From positions 1 through 40,472 of the forward strand of contig JAGWMX010000015.1 in assembly GCA_028871525.1 (NCBI GenBank): a stretch of 40,472 bases of DNA, read 5' to 3'. How positions within the stretch are numbered: the first letter of the stretch is position 1; every line of letters begins with the position of its first letter. The position numbers and the translations under genes were made by a program. Shown one piece after another: positions 1 through 8,820 of this stretch. Under the pieces are notes generated by a model. The model searched no databases. It was not told the origin of the DNA and saw only the letters and a program-made list of their open reading frames with translations. The DNA comes from Gammaproteobacteria bacterium. Its GTDB lineage: Bacteria; Pseudomonadota; Gammaproteobacteria; Nevskiales; Nevskiaceae.

Positions 1-178
1 CGACAAGATCGACGGCGCCGTACGCACGCTGATCGAGGCCGCCCTGGCGCGCGCCGTGTCCGTGCTGGCCGAGCGTCGCGACGCACTCGACAATGCGGCC
101 CGCGTGCTGCTGCAGAAGGAGACGCTGCACGAGAGCGAGTTGCGCAGCCTGTTTCATTCCGCCACGCCGCCGGCGTAG
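1..178 (+). CDS. FtsH-type ATP-dependent zinc metalloprotease, C-terminal end (partial)
   Basis: The reading frame is open from base 2 to a TAG at 176-178 and encodes the last 58 residues of a protein that starts outside the window. The piece matches the helical end of the M41 peptidase domain of FtsH: an (I)D..VR.LIE.A..RA..VL.ERRD.LD..A..LL.KETL...EL..L pattern, which in the family follows the zinc-binding Asp. FtsH proteins are membrane-anchored AAA+ proteases acting in the cytoplasm. Neither the ATPase nor the HExxH motif is in the window. Because the downstream genes look like a low-oxygen stress island, this may be an accessory FtsH paralogue rather than the housekeeping copy; that is inference. 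Confidence 0.72.
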   Translation, partial: DKIDGAVRTLIEAALARAVSVLAERRDALDNAARVLLQKETLHESELRSLFHSATPPA

Positions 179-281
179 CCCTCCGCGGACTGACGCCGGG
201 AGGCGGATCGCGCGAACCCGTGGGGCGTTTGGCTTTACGCGCGCCTGACGGCAGCGATGCCGGCGGGAAAGTCCTCTTGTT

Positions 282-323
282 GTGATCTGGATCAATGCCG
301 GTGCGCGCGTTCGGGTGGATAGT
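282..323 (+). promoter_or_regulatory. Putative FNR/ANR-type box and -10 element
   Basis: GTGATctggATCAA at 282-295 matches the FNR-family consensus TTGAT-N4-ATCAA at all but one half-site base. A -10-like GATAGT lies at 318-323, its centre 32 bp from the box centre, which is the geometry of a class II FNR-dependent promoter. Transcription would enter a 390-base gap (179-568) before polX. Apart from one doubtful small ORF I see nothing else in that gap. Confidence 0.5.
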
Positions 324-373
324 GCGACTCGAGTGGTGGCGGGGCCGCATGTCGCCCGATTGAGGACTCGCCG

Positions 374-553
374 ATGGTTGCGAAGACGCCGGACATCGTT
401 TTCCTCCAGCGCATCGGCCGCACAGACCTCGGGCTGATCGACGGCAGAAACGCCTCACGCGGCATGATCCCATCACCTGCCGCGCAACGAGTACGCGTGC
501 CGCCGGGCTGCGCCACCACCGCCGGTGCACGTCTAAGGTCGGTGTGGCGGTGA
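374..553 (+). CDS. Possible small ORF in the polX leader
   Basis: An ATG at 374 opens 59 codons ending in TGA at 551-553, 15 bases before the polX start. GAGG at 362-365 is placed 8 bases upstream, as for a ribosome binding site, and the ORF lies downstream of the putative FNR-type promoter at 282-323. The product (starts MVAKTPDIVF) is basic, has no membrane segment and resembles no family I recognise. In DNA this rich in G+C, an open frame of this size is easily chance, so it is listed only because position and ribosome binding site agree. Confidence 0.2.
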   Translation: MVAKTPDIVFLQRIGRTDLGLIDGRNASRGMIPSPAAQRVRVPPGCATTAGARLRSVWR

Positions 554-568
554 CGCAGGTCTCGAAAC

Positions 569-2314
569 ATGAACGTCACCAACGCCGATATCGCCGCGAT
601 CTTCGAGGAAATCGCGGACATCCTGGCGATCGAAAACGCCAATCCGTACCGCGTCCGCGCCTACCGCAACGCCGCCCGCGTCGTGCGCGCTTTCGGCGGC
701 GACATCGCCACGCTGCTCGAAAGCGGCCGGGAGTTGCCCAAGCTGCCGGGGATCGGGCAGGACCTGGCGGCGAAAATCCGCGAGATCGCCGCCACCGGAA
801 CCTGTGCGCTGCGCCAGCGGCTGCGCAGACAGGTGCCGCCGGCGCTCGTCGAGCTGCTCGACGTCACCGGACTCGGCCCCAAGCGGGTGCGACTGCTGTA
901 CCACGATCTCGGCGTGGAGACGCCCGAGCAGCTGCTGCAGGCGGCGGGGGAAGGCCGCGTCCGCCGGCTGCACGGCTTCGGCGTGAAGACCGAGGCCAGA
1001 CTGCTGCAGGCGCTCACCTCGCGGATCGCGGGAGAGCACCGTGTGCCGCTGGCCGAAGCCGCACTGCAGGCCGAGTCGCTGGTCGCCCACCTGCGCGACT
1101 GTCCGGGAGTGTCGGAAGTCGACGTCGCCGGCAGCTTCCGGCGCATGCGCGACACCGTCGGCGATCTGGACTTCGTGGTGGCGGCGCGGCGAGCGGCGCC
1201 GGTGATGCAGCATTTCCTCGCCTACGACCGGATCGGCGAGGTGATCTCCAGCGGCCCGACGCGCGCCAGCATGGTGCTGCAGTCCGGGCTGCAGGTGGAT
1301 CTGCGCGTCATCCGGCGCGCCAGCTACGGCGCGGCGCTGGTCTACTTCACCGGTTCGAAGGCGCACACCATCGCGATCCGCAAGCTGGCCCGGGAGCATG
1401 GGCTCAAGATCAACGAATACGGCGTGTTCCGCGGCGAGCGCCGCATCGCCGGTGACACTGAAGCTTCAGTCTACGCCGCGCTCGATCTGCCGTGGATCGC
1501 CCCGGAGCTGCGCGAGGATCGCGGCGAACTCGAGGCCGCCGCCGAAGGGCGCCTGCCCCACCTGGTCGAGCGTGACGATCTGCGCGGTGATCTGCATGCA
1601 CACACCCGCGCCAGCGACGGCCTGGCGACACTGGAGGAGATGGCGGCGGCGGCGCGCGCGGACGGGCTCGAATACCTGGCCATCACCGAACATTCTCCGA
1701 GCCTGACTGTCGCCCACGGGCTCGACGGGAAGCGGCTGCTGCGGCACATCGATAAGATCGACCGCCTCAATGCGCGCCTGAAGGGCATCACCCTGCTCAA
1801 AGGCGTGGAGGTGGACATCCTCCGGGACGGCTCGCTAGATCTGCCGGACGACGTGCTGGCGCGGCTGGACCTGGTCGCCGGTGCGATCCACAGCCATTTC
1901 GACCTGCCGCGCGCCGACCAGACGCGGCGCCTGCTGCGCGCCATGGAACACCGGTATTTCTCCATCCTGGCCCATCCGACCGGACGCCTGCTGGGACAGC
2001 GCCAGCCGTACGACATCGATATCGACGCGGTGATCGACGGTGTGCGCCGCCGGGGTTGTTTCCTCGAACTGAACGCCCAGTCGCAGCGGCTGGACCTGGT
2101 GGATACCTACTGTCGCCAGGCCGCCCGACAGGGGATCCTGATCAGCATCGATACCGATGCCCATAGCCCCGCCGATTTCGGCAACCTGCGTTTCGGCGTC
2201 GGCCAGGCGCGCCGCGGCTGGCTGGAAAAGAAGGACGTGCTCAACAGCCGCACGCTGGGACAACTGCGAAAGCTGCTGCACCGATGCCACCGGCACGCGG
2301 CCGGATCGGCGTAG
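569..2314 (+). CDS. polX: DNA polymerase X family protein with PHP domain (PolX)
   Basis: The 581-residue product has the standard bacterial PolX layout. An N-terminal helix-hairpin-helix 8-kDa-like region (about 1-80, with PYRVRAYRNAA) and a second HhH stretch (about 85-150) precede the nucleotidyltransferase domain. That domain shows GSFRR at 188-192 and the metal-binding aspartates D199, D201 (GDLDF) and D244 (QVDLR). The C-terminal PHP domain starts near 335 with DLHAH (H343, H345) and continues through TEHSPS and AHPTGR. The family does gap-filling synthesis in base-excision repair, and the PHP domain gives 3'-5' exonuclease and AP-endonuclease activity. All key residues I looked for are present. 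It stands alone, 159 bases before the export operon. No strong ribosome binding site precedes the ATG. Confidence 0.96.
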   Translation: MNVTNADIAAIFEEIADILAIENANPYRVRAYRNAARVVRAFGGDIATLLESGRELPKLPGIGQDLAAKIREIAATGTCALRQRLRRQVPPALVELLDVTGLGPKRVRLLYHDLGVETPEQLLQAAGEGRVRRLHGFGVKTEARLLQALTSRIAGEHRVPLAEAALQAESLVAHLRDCPGVSEVDVAGSFRRMRDTVGDLDFVVAARRAAPVMQHFLAYDRIGEVISSGPTRASMVLQSGLQVDLRVIRRASYGAALVYFTGSKAHTIAIRKLAREHGLKINEYGVFRGERRIAGDTEASVYAALDLPWIAPELREDRGELEAAAEGRLPHLVERDDLRGDLHAHTRASDGLATLEEMAAAARADGLEYLAITEHSPSLTVAHGLDGKRLLRHIDKIDRLNARLKGITLLKGVEVDILRDGSLDLPDDVLARLDLVAGAIHSHFDLPRADQTRRLLRAMEHRYFSILAHPTGRLLGQRQPYDIDIDAVIDGVRRRGCFLELNAQSQRLDLVDTYCRQAARQGILISIDTDAHSPADFGNLRFGVGQARRGWLEKKDVLNSRTLGQLRKLLHRCHRHAAGSA

Positions 2315-2357
2315 CCGGGGCGCGGCATCCGGCGCCGGCTCCCGTGCGGTTGCCAGC

Positions 2358-2399
2358 TTGATGCAGGTCAAGCCCGGTGCAACCCTGCACCCTTATGCT
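2358..2399 (+). promoter_or_regulatory. FNR/ANR-type class II promoter of the export operon
   Basis: TTGATgcagGTCAA at 2358-2371 is a good FNR-family half-site pair. A -10-like TATGCT at 2394-2399 is centred 32 bp downstream, as expected for an activator at about -41.5. The hlyD-type gene starts at 2474, giving a leader of roughly 65-70 bases. The same TATGCT hexamer recurs behind the box at 7596. Confidence 0.65.
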
Positions 2400-2473
2400 G
2401 CGTACCGGCTTAGGGCGCAGCGACTCGGAACCCGGAACGTCGAACACCACGGGACCGGCTGCAGACAGCGCAC

Positions 2474-3499
2474 ATGAACCGACGACTGATCACGATCGCG
2501 GTACTGGTGGCGGCGGCTGCGGCGGGAAGCTGGCTGCTGTGGCGCTCGCAGCATCCCGTGGGCAATACCCACACGCTGCGGCTCTACGGCAACATCGACA
2601 TCCGCGAGGTCAATCTCGCCTTCAACGGCAATCAGCGCATCGCGCGCCTGCTGGTCGACGAAGGCCAGCAGGTGCACAAGGGACAGGTGCTGGGCGAACT
2701 CGACACCCGCTATCTGACGGCCGACGTGGAGCAGGCCAGGGCACAGCTCGCCGCCCAGCAACAAGTGCTGGCCGCGCTGCGCGCCGGCAGCCGCCCGCAG
2801 GAAATCCGCCAGTTGCGAGCCAACGTCGATGCCGCGAAGGTCGATCTGACCAACGCGCGCAGCAGTTACCGGCGCCTGCGCGATCTGGCGCAACGAAACC
2901 TGGCTTCGGTGCAGCAGCGCGATGACGCACGTACAGCGATGGACACCGCGCAGGCGCGCCTCGAGGCCGTGCAGCAAACGCTGTCGCTGGCGGTCGAAGG
3001 TCCGCGCAAGGAGGACATCGCCGCGGCCGCAGACACGCTCAAGGCGCGCGAGGCGGCGCTAGATCTGGCCCGCCATGCGTTGTCGGATGCGGTGCTCGCG
3101 GCGCCGGCCGACGGCATCATCCGCGACCGCATCCTCGAGCCGGGCGACATGGCCTCGCCGCAGCAGCCGGTCTACACCCTGGCGCTGACCGACCGCATCT
3201 GGGTGCGCGCCTACGTATCCGAAACCGATCTGGGGCGCATCCGTCCCGGCATGGCCGCGACGGTGACCACCGACAGCGATCCCGGCAGGCGCTACCACGG
3301 AACCATCGGCTACATCTCGCCGACCGCCGAGTTCACGCCCAAGAGCATCGAGACCCCGGAAGTGCGCACCACCCTGGTCTATCAGCTGCGCGTCTACGTC
3401 CGCGACGCCGACAACCAGTTGCGACTCGGCATGCCGGCCACCGTCCACATCGACCTGGACCGCGGGGCCGACGACGGCGCACACGCGACGGGCGGATGA
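2474..3499 (+). CDS. HlyD-family periplasmic adaptor subunit
   Basis: This 341-residue protein is the membrane-fusion (adaptor) subunit of the ABC export system encoded by the next three genes. Residues about 5-22 form one membrane anchor. A biotinyl-lipoyl-like half motif follows (GNIDIREVNLAF, then ARLLVDEGQQVHKGQVLGEL), then a long Ala/Gln/Arg-rich coiled-coil hairpin (about 80-190), the second lipoyl half (VLAAPADGIIRDRILEPGD) and a beta-barrel region (VRAYVSETDL). The layout matches the YbhG/EmrA-like group. Its TGA overlaps the ATG of the ATPase gene (ATGA at 3496-3499), so the two are translationally coupled. The substrate cannot be told; relatives export drugs or other hydrophobic compounds. 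An FNR-type promoter lies upstream at 2358-2399. Confidence 0.92.
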   Translation: MNRRLITIAVLVAAAAAGSWLLWRSQHPVGNTHTLRLYGNIDIREVNLAFNGNQRIARLLVDEGQQVHKGQVLGELDTRYLTADVEQARAQLAAQQQVLAALRAGSRPQEIRQLRANVDAAKVDLTNARSSYRRLRDLAQRNLASVQQRDDARTAMDTAQARLEAVQQTLSLAVEGPRKEDIAAAADTLKAREAALDLARHALSDAVLAAPADGIIRDRILEPGDMASPQQPVYTLALTDRIWVRAYVSETDLGRIRPGMAATVTTDSDPGRRYHGTIGYISPTAEFTPKSIETPEVRTTLVYQLRVYVRDADNQLRLGMPATVHIDLDRGADDGAHATGG

Positions 3500-5295
3500 T
3501 CGTCGCCGCCGCGGCGCCCGCGCCGGCGTCCGGCACCGACCTGGTGCTGCGCCTGAGCGGCGTCGACAAGCGCTTCGGCAAACCGCCGCACGTTGTGCAG
3601 GCGCTGCACGGCGTCGACCTGGAAGTGCGGCGCGGCCGCGTCACCGGCCTGATCGGCCCCGACGGCGCGGGCAAAACCACCCTGATGCGCATCGCCTCGG
3701 GACTGCTGACGCCGGAGCGTGGCGCGGTGCAGGCGCTGGGTTTCGACGCCGCGCGGCAGTCGCTGCAGGTGCAGTCGCGCGTCGGCTACATGCCGCAGCG
3801 CTTCGGCCTCTACGAGGATCTCAGCGTGCAGGAAAACCTCGACCTGTACGCCGACCTGCAGGGCGTGGCGCCGACGGCACGCGCGCCGCGCTACCGCGAG
3901 CTGATGCACATGACCGGACTGGCGTCGTTCACCAGGCGGCTGGCCGGACGTCTGTCCGGCGGCATGAAGCAGAAGCTCGGCCTGGCCTGCACGCTGGTGC
4001 ATCCGCCCGAGCTGCTGCTGCTCGACGAACCGACCGTCGGCGTCGATCCGGTGTCACGCCGCGAACTGTGGCAGATCGTCTACCGTCTGGTGCGCGAGCA
4101 GTCCATGACCGTACTGCTGAGCACGGCCTACCTCGACGAGGCCGAGCGCTGCGCCGAGGTGATCCTGCTGCACGAGGGTCGCGTGCTCGGCCACGGTGCA
4201 CCGGGCGACTTCAGCCAACCATTGACCGGCCGCAGCTTCCGGGTCACCGCGCCGGACATCGGCAAGCGCGCGCTGCAGGCCCGGCTGGGCACGAAACCGG
4301 GCGTGGTCGACGCGGTGATCCAGGGCGAGCACGTGCGCGTGGTGCTGGACGCCGGGACCGCGCAGCACCCAAACGCCCTGCCCCGCGACCTGCCGGGCGC
4401 CACCATCAAGCCGGTGCCGCCGCGTTTCGAGGACGCCTTCGTGACGATGATCCGCGGCGACCGGCCGGGACGCCCGGTCGAGGTGCCGGCGATGACCGGC
4501 GCCGCCAATACCGACGGCACGGTCATCCAGGTCCGCCACCTGGATCGCCGTTTCGGTGACTTCTACGCAGTGCGCGACCTGAGCTTCGACGTACGCCGCG
4601 GCGAGGTGTTCGGCCTGCTCGGAGCCAACGGCGCCGGCAAGTCCACGACATTTCGCATGCTGTGCGGCCTGCTGCCGGCCAGCGGCGGCCGACTCAGCGT
4701 CGCCGGCGTGGATTTGCGCACCGCCAGCGCCACCGCGCGGGCGCGCATCGGCTACATGTCGCAGAAATTCTCGCTGTACGGGAACCTCAGCGTGCACCAG
4801 AACCTGCGCTTCTTCGCCAGCGCCTATGGCCTGACCGGCCGCAGTCACCGGCAACGCATCGATGCGGCGCTGACCGGCTTCGAGCTGGAGGGCTATCGCG
4901 ACACCGAAAGCCAGACCCTGCCGCTGGGCTACAAGCAGCGTCTGGCGCTGGCCTGCGCGCTGCTGCACCAGCCGGACATCCTGTTCCTGGATGAACCGAC
5001 TTCCGGCGTCGATCCGCTGGCACGCCGCGAGTTCTGGGCGCGCATCGGCGCGCTGGCCGAGGGCGGAGTCACCGTGCTGGTCACGACCCATTTCATGGAA
5101 GAGGCCGAGTACTGCGACCGCATGGCGATCATGGCTGCCGGCCGCATTCTGGCGTTGGGCACACCGGAGCAGATCAAGGCGCGTGCGCGCGGTGCCGCAA
5201 AGCCAGAGCCGGGCGAAGAAACGACGATGGAGGACGCCTTCATCGCGCTGATCGAAGCCGCCAAGCGACAGGAAACGCAGACCGATGCCGCCTGA
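3496..5295 (+). CDS. ABC transporter ATP-binding protein, two fused ATPase domains
   Basis: The 599-residue product carries two complete nucleotide-binding domains in one chain, as in YbhF. Domain 1 has Walker A GPDGAGKTT at 54-62, signature LSGGMKQ and Walker B LLLLDEP. Domain 2 has Walker A GANGAGKST at 376-384, a degenerate signature (LPLGYKQ in place of LSGGQ) and Walker B ILFLDEP. A degenerate second signature is seen in other fused ATPases of this group, so one ATP site may be weaker. It should power the two ABC-2 permeases downstream together with the HlyD adaptor. It overlaps the gene before it by 4 bases and the longest form of the permease after it by 11 bases. Confidence 0.95.
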   Translation: MIVAAAAPAPASGTDLVLRLSGVDKRFGKPPHVVQALHGVDLEVRRGRVTGLIGPDGAGKTTLMRIASGLLTPERGAVQALGFDAARQSLQVQSRVGYMPQRFGLYEDLSVQENLDLYADLQGVAPTARAPRYRELMHMTGLASFTRRLAGRLSGGMKQKLGLACTLVHPPELLLLDEPTVGVDPVSRRELWQIVYRLVREQSMTVLLSTAYLDEAERCAEVILLHEGRVLGHGAPGDFSQPLTGRSFRVTAPDIGKRALQARLGTKPGVVDAVIQGEHVRVVLDAGTAQHPNALPRDLPGATIKPVPPRFEDAFVTMIRGDRPGRPVEVPAMTGAANTDGTVIQVRHLDRRFGDFYAVRDLSFDVRRGEVFGLLGANGAGKSTTFRMLCGLLPASGGRLSVAGVDLRTASATARARIGYMSQKFSLYGNLSVHQNLRFFASAYGLTGRSHRQRIDAALTGFELEGYRDTESQTLPLGYKQRLALACALLHQPDILFLDEPTSGVDPLARREFWARIGALAEGGVTVLVTTHFMEEAEYCDRMAIMAAGRILALGTPEQIKARARGAAKPEPGEETTMEDAFIALIEAAKRQETQTDAA

Positions 5296-6436
5296 GCGCG
5301 CGTGGCGAAGCGGTCGCGGCGGCGCGCACATGCGCCTGCGCGGGCTGGTGCGCAAGGAGTTCCTGCAGATCCTGCGCGACCCCAGCAGCATCGCCATCGC
5401 TTTCGTCATGCCGGTGGTCCTGCTGCTGCTGTTCGGCTACGGCGTGTCGATGGACGCGCGCCACGTGCCGCTGGCGATGGTCGTCGAGCAGCCGGACGCC
5501 GATACCGCCGGCCTGGTCGGCGCCTTCGGCAATACCGAATACTTCCATCCCATCGCGATGCCGGACATGCGCAGCGCCGAGCGGGCGATGCTGGCCGGCC
5601 GGGTCAGCGGCATCGTCCACCTGCGCGCCGACTTCAGCCGCCGGCTGCACAGCGCCGGCGGCGCGCCGATCCAGCTCATCCTCAACGGCGTGGACGCCAA
5701 CTACGCGCGGCTGATCCAGGGCTACGTGCAGGGCGTCTGGGGTGCCTGGCTGACCCAGCGCGCGAGGCTGCAGGGTGCGAGGCTGCCGCTGGCCGTGGAT
5801 CTGCAGCCGCGGGTCTGGTTCAACGGCAACTTCCGCAGCCGCGACTACCTGGTGCCGGGGCTGATCGTCGTCATCATGACGCTGATCGGCGCGCTGCTCA
5901 CCGCACTGGTCATGGCGCGCGAGTGGGAGCGCGGCACGATGGAGGCGCTGCTGGTGACGCCGGTGCGCATGCGCGAGATCCTGATCGGCAAGCTGATCCC
6001 GTACTTCGTGCTCGGCATGGGCGGCATGGCGCTGTCGGTGGCGATGGCCGTGTGGCTGTTCCAGGTGCCGCTGCGCGGCTCGCTGTGGGTGCTGACGCTG
6101 TCATCGGCGCTGTTCCTGGGTGCGGCGCTGGGGATGGGCCTGCTGATCTCCATCACCGCCCGCAACCAGTTCGTCGCCGGCCTGCTGGCGATCATCACCA
6201 CCTTCCTGCCGGCCTTCATCCTGTCCGGCTTCATCTTCGATATCGGCAGCATGCCGACCGTGGTGCAGTGGATCACCCGCCTGATGGCGGCCCGCTACTT
6301 CGTAGCCATCCTGCAGACCAGCTTCCTGGCCGGCGACGTGTGGCCGGTGCTGTTGCCCAACGCCCTGGCGCTGATGGGGATGGCGGTGATCTTTCTGGGC
6401 CTGAGCCGGCGCCGCGCGCGCAAGCGCCTGGAGTGA
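5285..6436 (+). CDS. ABC-2 type permease (first of two)
   Basis: The 383-residue product has the ABC-2 permease layout: one N-terminal membrane helix (IAIAFVMPVVLLLLFGYG), a periplasmic domain of about 150 residues, and five more helices towards the C-terminus with the ABC-2 motif EWERGTMEALLVTPVR. It resembles YbhS/YbhR. The ATG at 5285 has AGGA 11-14 bases upstream and overlaps the ATPase gene. An in-frame ATG at 5330 (MRLRGLVRKEF) fits the family N-terminus better but lacks a ribosome binding site; the extra 15 residues are not typical. It should form a heterodimer with the next gene product. Confidence 0.93.
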   Translation: MPPERAWRSGRGGAHMRLRGLVRKEFLQILRDPSSIAIAFVMPVVLLLLFGYGVSMDARHVPLAMVVEQPDADTAGLVGAFGNTEYFHPIAMPDMRSAERAMLAGRVSGIVHLRADFSRRLHSAGGAPIQLILNGVDANYARLIQGYVQGVWGAWLTQRARLQGARLPLAVDLQPRVWFNGNFRSRDYLVPGLIVVIMTLIGALLTALVMAREWERGTMEALLVTPVRMREILIGKLIPYFVLGMGGMALSVAMAVWLFQVPLRGSLWVLTLSSALFLGAALGMGLLISITARNQFVAGLLAIITTFLPAFILSGFIFDIGSMPTVVQWITRLMAARYFVAILQTSFLAGDVWPVLLPNALALMGMAVIFLGLSRRRARKRLE

Positions 6437-6441
6437 CGTTC

Positions 6442-7557
6442 GTGACCGCCGCACGCCGCATCCTCGCGCTGACGATCAAGGAGTTCCTGGCCCTGATGAA
6501 GGACCGTTTCAGCCGCGTGGTGGTCGTCGTGCCGCCGCTGCTGCAGACGCTGGCGTTCGGCTACGCCGCCAGTTTCGATTTGAACCACGTGCCGTTTGCC
6601 GTCTACGACGAGGATGGCGGCGCCGGCGCCCGCGAGCTGGTCGCTCGTTTCGCGGCCGCCCCGGCTTTTCAGCAACGTGCGGTGATCCATCGACACGCCG
6701 ATATCCGTCCCCTGATCGACAACCGCAAGGTGCTGATGGTGCTGCACATCGGTCCGCAGTTCGGCCGCAGGCTGGCGCTCGGCGAGCCCGCACCGCTGCA
6801 GATCGTCATCGACGGCCGCAACTCCAACACCGCCGCCATCGCGCTGAACTACGCGCGCAGCATCGTTACCGGCTTCAACCGGCAGTGGGCCGCCGACCGC
6901 GGTCGCGGCGGACCGCCGGCTTTCGTCGAGGCGCGCGCCTGGTTCAACCCCAACCTGGAGAGTCGCTGGTTCTTCGTGCCCGGCATCATCGGTCTGCTGA
7001 CGCTGGTGGTCACGATGATGGTCACCGCGCTGTCCGTGGCGCGCGAGCGCGAACAGGGCACCTTCGACCAGTTGCTGGTCACACCGATGCGCCCTGCCGA
7101 AATCCTCGTCGGCAAGGCGCTGCCCGGCCTGATCATCGGCGTGCTGGAGGGCGCCGTGATCACGCTGATTGCGGTGTACTGGTTCCAGGTGCCGCTGCTC
7201 GGCAGCCTCACCGCGCTATTCGTCGGCCTGTGCCTGTTCCTGCTGTCGGCCATCGGCATCGGCCTGATGATCTCCTCGCTGTCGGTGACGCTGCAGCAGG
7301 CCCTGCTCGGCGCCTTCCTGTTCCTGGTGCCGGCGGTGATCCTGTCCGGCTTCGCCACCCCCATCGCCAACATGCCGGAGGCGGTGCAACTGCTGACCTA
7401 CGCCAACCCGCTGCGCTACTTCGTCGTCGTGCTGCGCGGCGTGTTTCTGCAGGGCGCGCCGTTCGGCCTGCTGGTCGGCCAGTTCTGGCCGATGGCGGTG
7501 ATCGGGCTGGTGACGCTGACGGCTGCGGGGTGGCTGTTCCGGCGGCGGATGCATTGA
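6442..7557 (+). CDS. ABC-2 type permease (second of two)
   Basis: The 371-residue product is the partner permease, with the same arrangement: first helix in VVVVPPLLQTLAFGYAASF, a soluble periplasmic domain, then five C-terminal helices with the motif REREQGTFDQLLVTPM. I choose the GTG at 6442 because GGAG at 6430-6433 lies 8 bases upstream. A GTG at 6433 overlapping the previous stop (GTGA) is the alternative. The frame stays open far upstream inside the first permease gene, but that extension is out-of-frame shadow coding. A 281-base gap with an FNR-type promoter follows. Confidence 0.93.
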   Translation: MTAARRILALTIKEFLALMKDRFSRVVVVVPPLLQTLAFGYAASFDLNHVPFAVYDEDGGAGARELVARFAAAPAFQQRAVIHRHADIRPLIDNRKVLMVLHIGPQFGRRLALGEPAPLQIVIDGRNSNTAAIALNYARSIVTGFNRQWAADRGRGGPPAFVEARAWFNPNLESRWFFVPGIIGLLTLVVTMMVTALSVAREREQGTFDQLLVTPMRPAEILVGKALPGLIIGVLEGAVITLIAVYWFQVPLLGSLTALFVGLCLFLLSAIGIGLMISSLSVTLQQALLGAFLFLVPAVILSGFATPIANMPEAVQLLTYANPLRYFVVVLRGVFLQGAPFGLLVGQFWPMAVIGLVTLTAAGWLFRRRMH

Positions 7558-7595
7558 AGAATGACCGGCAACGGTTCGCCGGCCGCCGCCGCCGA

Positions 7596-7636
7596 TTGAT
7601 CTGCATCAATGCCGGCGCCTGCCGCCGGTCTATGCT
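7596..7636 (+). promoter_or_regulatory. Perfect FNR/ANR box with class II -10 element
   Basis: TTGATctgcATCAA at 7596-7609 is a perfect match to the FNR-family consensus. TATGCT at 7631-7636 is centred 31 bp downstream, so transcription should start near 7643, about 195 bases before the BON-domain gene. The leader 7644-7838 contains no ORF I can support. It is the strongest regulatory site in the window. Confidence 0.78.
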
Positions 7637-7838
7637 GTTTGGCCCATAGCAACGGAATTCTTTACGGAGGCCGTCGCCACAACTGAACCGCTCACCGGGG
7701 CCGCCGTCGGCCGTCGGAGACACGGAAGCCGATACACCTCTTGCCTCGGGTTTCCAGCGCTTCAGCGCGCCGCACGCACCGTCGCCGGACTGTCGGCAGT
7801 GAGGCAGGCCGTTGTGACCGCGCACAGGAGATCGAGAC

Positions 7839-8492
7839 ATGAAAACCGATATGCAACTGAAGAAGGATGTGGAGGCGGAGTTGGAATGGGAACCGTCGAT
7901 CGACGCCGCCGGCATCGGCGTTGAAGTCAAGGACGGGATCGTGACCCTGGCCGGCCATCTCGACAGTTATCTGGCCAAACTTGCCGCCGAACGAGCGGTG
8001 CAGCGGGTTGCCGGCGTGCGCGGCGTGGCGGAGGAAATCGACGTCCGCCTGCCCGGATCGAACCAGCGCACGGACGCGGATATTGCCCGCGCCGCAACCG
8101 ACGCACTGCAATGGAATTCGTTCATTCCGCAGGGTTGCATCAAGGTCAAGGTCGAAAACGGCTGGATCACGCTGGCGGGCGAAGTCGATTGGGCTTACGA
8201 GCGCTCGGCCGCAGAATCCACCGTGCATGGGCTGCGTGGCGTCAAAGGCGTGCTCAACCAGATCCAGTTGAAACAAAAAGCCTCGCCGAACGACATCCGG
8301 GTCAAGATCGAAGCCGCTTTGCAGCGCGCGGCGCACCTGGATACCAAAGGCCTCAAGGTTCTGGTCGAGGATGGTCGCGTAACCCTCGAAGGCAGGGTGC
8401 ATTCCTATGTCGAACGCCACATCGTCGAGGATGCGACCTGGGCGGCTCCGGGCGTATCGGCCGTCGTCGACCGGCTGACGGTTTCTCCATAA
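7839..8492 (+). CDS. BON-domain protein with three BON repeats
   Basis: The 217-residue product is three consecutive BON domains (about 1-70, 75-145 and 148-217). Each has the alternating I.V.V.(D/N)G.VTL.G.V pattern and a helix with A...V..V.GV..V...I. No signal peptide or lipoprotein box is visible at the N-terminus (MKTDMQLKKDVEAELEWEPS), so this is the cytoplasmic type, unlike OsmY. BON domains are thought to bind phospholipid surfaces. A good ribosome binding site (AGGAGA) precedes the ATG, and the perfect FNR box lies upstream. In many proteobacteria such genes belong to low-oxygen or stress regulons, and the neighbours agree with that. Confidence 0.93.
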   Translation: MKTDMQLKKDVEAELEWEPSIDAAGIGVEVKDGIVTLAGHLDSYLAKLAAERAVQRVAGVRGVAEEIDVRLPGSNQRTDADIARAATDALQWNSFIPQGCIKVKVENGWITLAGEVDWAYERSAAESTVHGLRGVKGVLNQIQLKQKASPNDIRVKIEAALQRAAHLDTKGLKVLVEDGRVTLEGRVHSYVERHIVEDATWAAPGVSAVVDRLTVSP

Positions 8493-8493
8493 C

Positions 8494-8583
8494 TATTGAA
8501 GCGGCCATCAAATGTTTGAACACCGTGCAGGACTTACCGCCAGCGCGGTGCGTGAATCGCACCGCGCAATGGCCGCTTCAATA
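8494..8583. repeat. Nested inverted-repeat element
   Basis: A perfect 15-bp inverted repeat (TATTGAAGCGGCCAT at 8494-8508, its complement at 8569-8583) encloses a second perfect hairpin: GCGCGGTGCG at 8543-8552, loop TGAAT, complement at 8558-8567. The inner hairpin abuts the right outer arm with one base between, while 34 bases lie unpaired on the left. The element starts right at the stop of the BON gene and has no T-run, so it is not a classic intrinsic terminator. It could be a REP-like or miniature mobile element, a folded recombination site, or an RNA structure stabilising the 3' end. The rest of the gap (8584-8820) shows nothing I can name. Confidence 0.75.
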
Positions 8584-8820
8584 ACACAGAGCATGGTTTT
8601 TGCTATTGATCCGGCAACATCGGAACGTAATCGACCGGAGGCGATATCAGTTGGAGCAGAGCATCATTCAAACATCACGTTGCCGGGTCAATAAGCACCG
8701 GGCACATCGGGCGAGCCGTCCCGGCTCGAACGAGATGCCGGCGCTACAGCAACCCATCCCGGCTCTGCCGCCGGGCAACCGGCCCGCACCGATGCCCGCC
8801 CGGTTGCGCACGCCGCTGCG

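Noticed and set aside
5302-6441. 5' extension of the second permease frame through the first permease gene
   Set aside because: The extension translates to Arg/Ala/Gly-rich nonsense; the real start is GTG 6442 (or 6433) just after the first permease.
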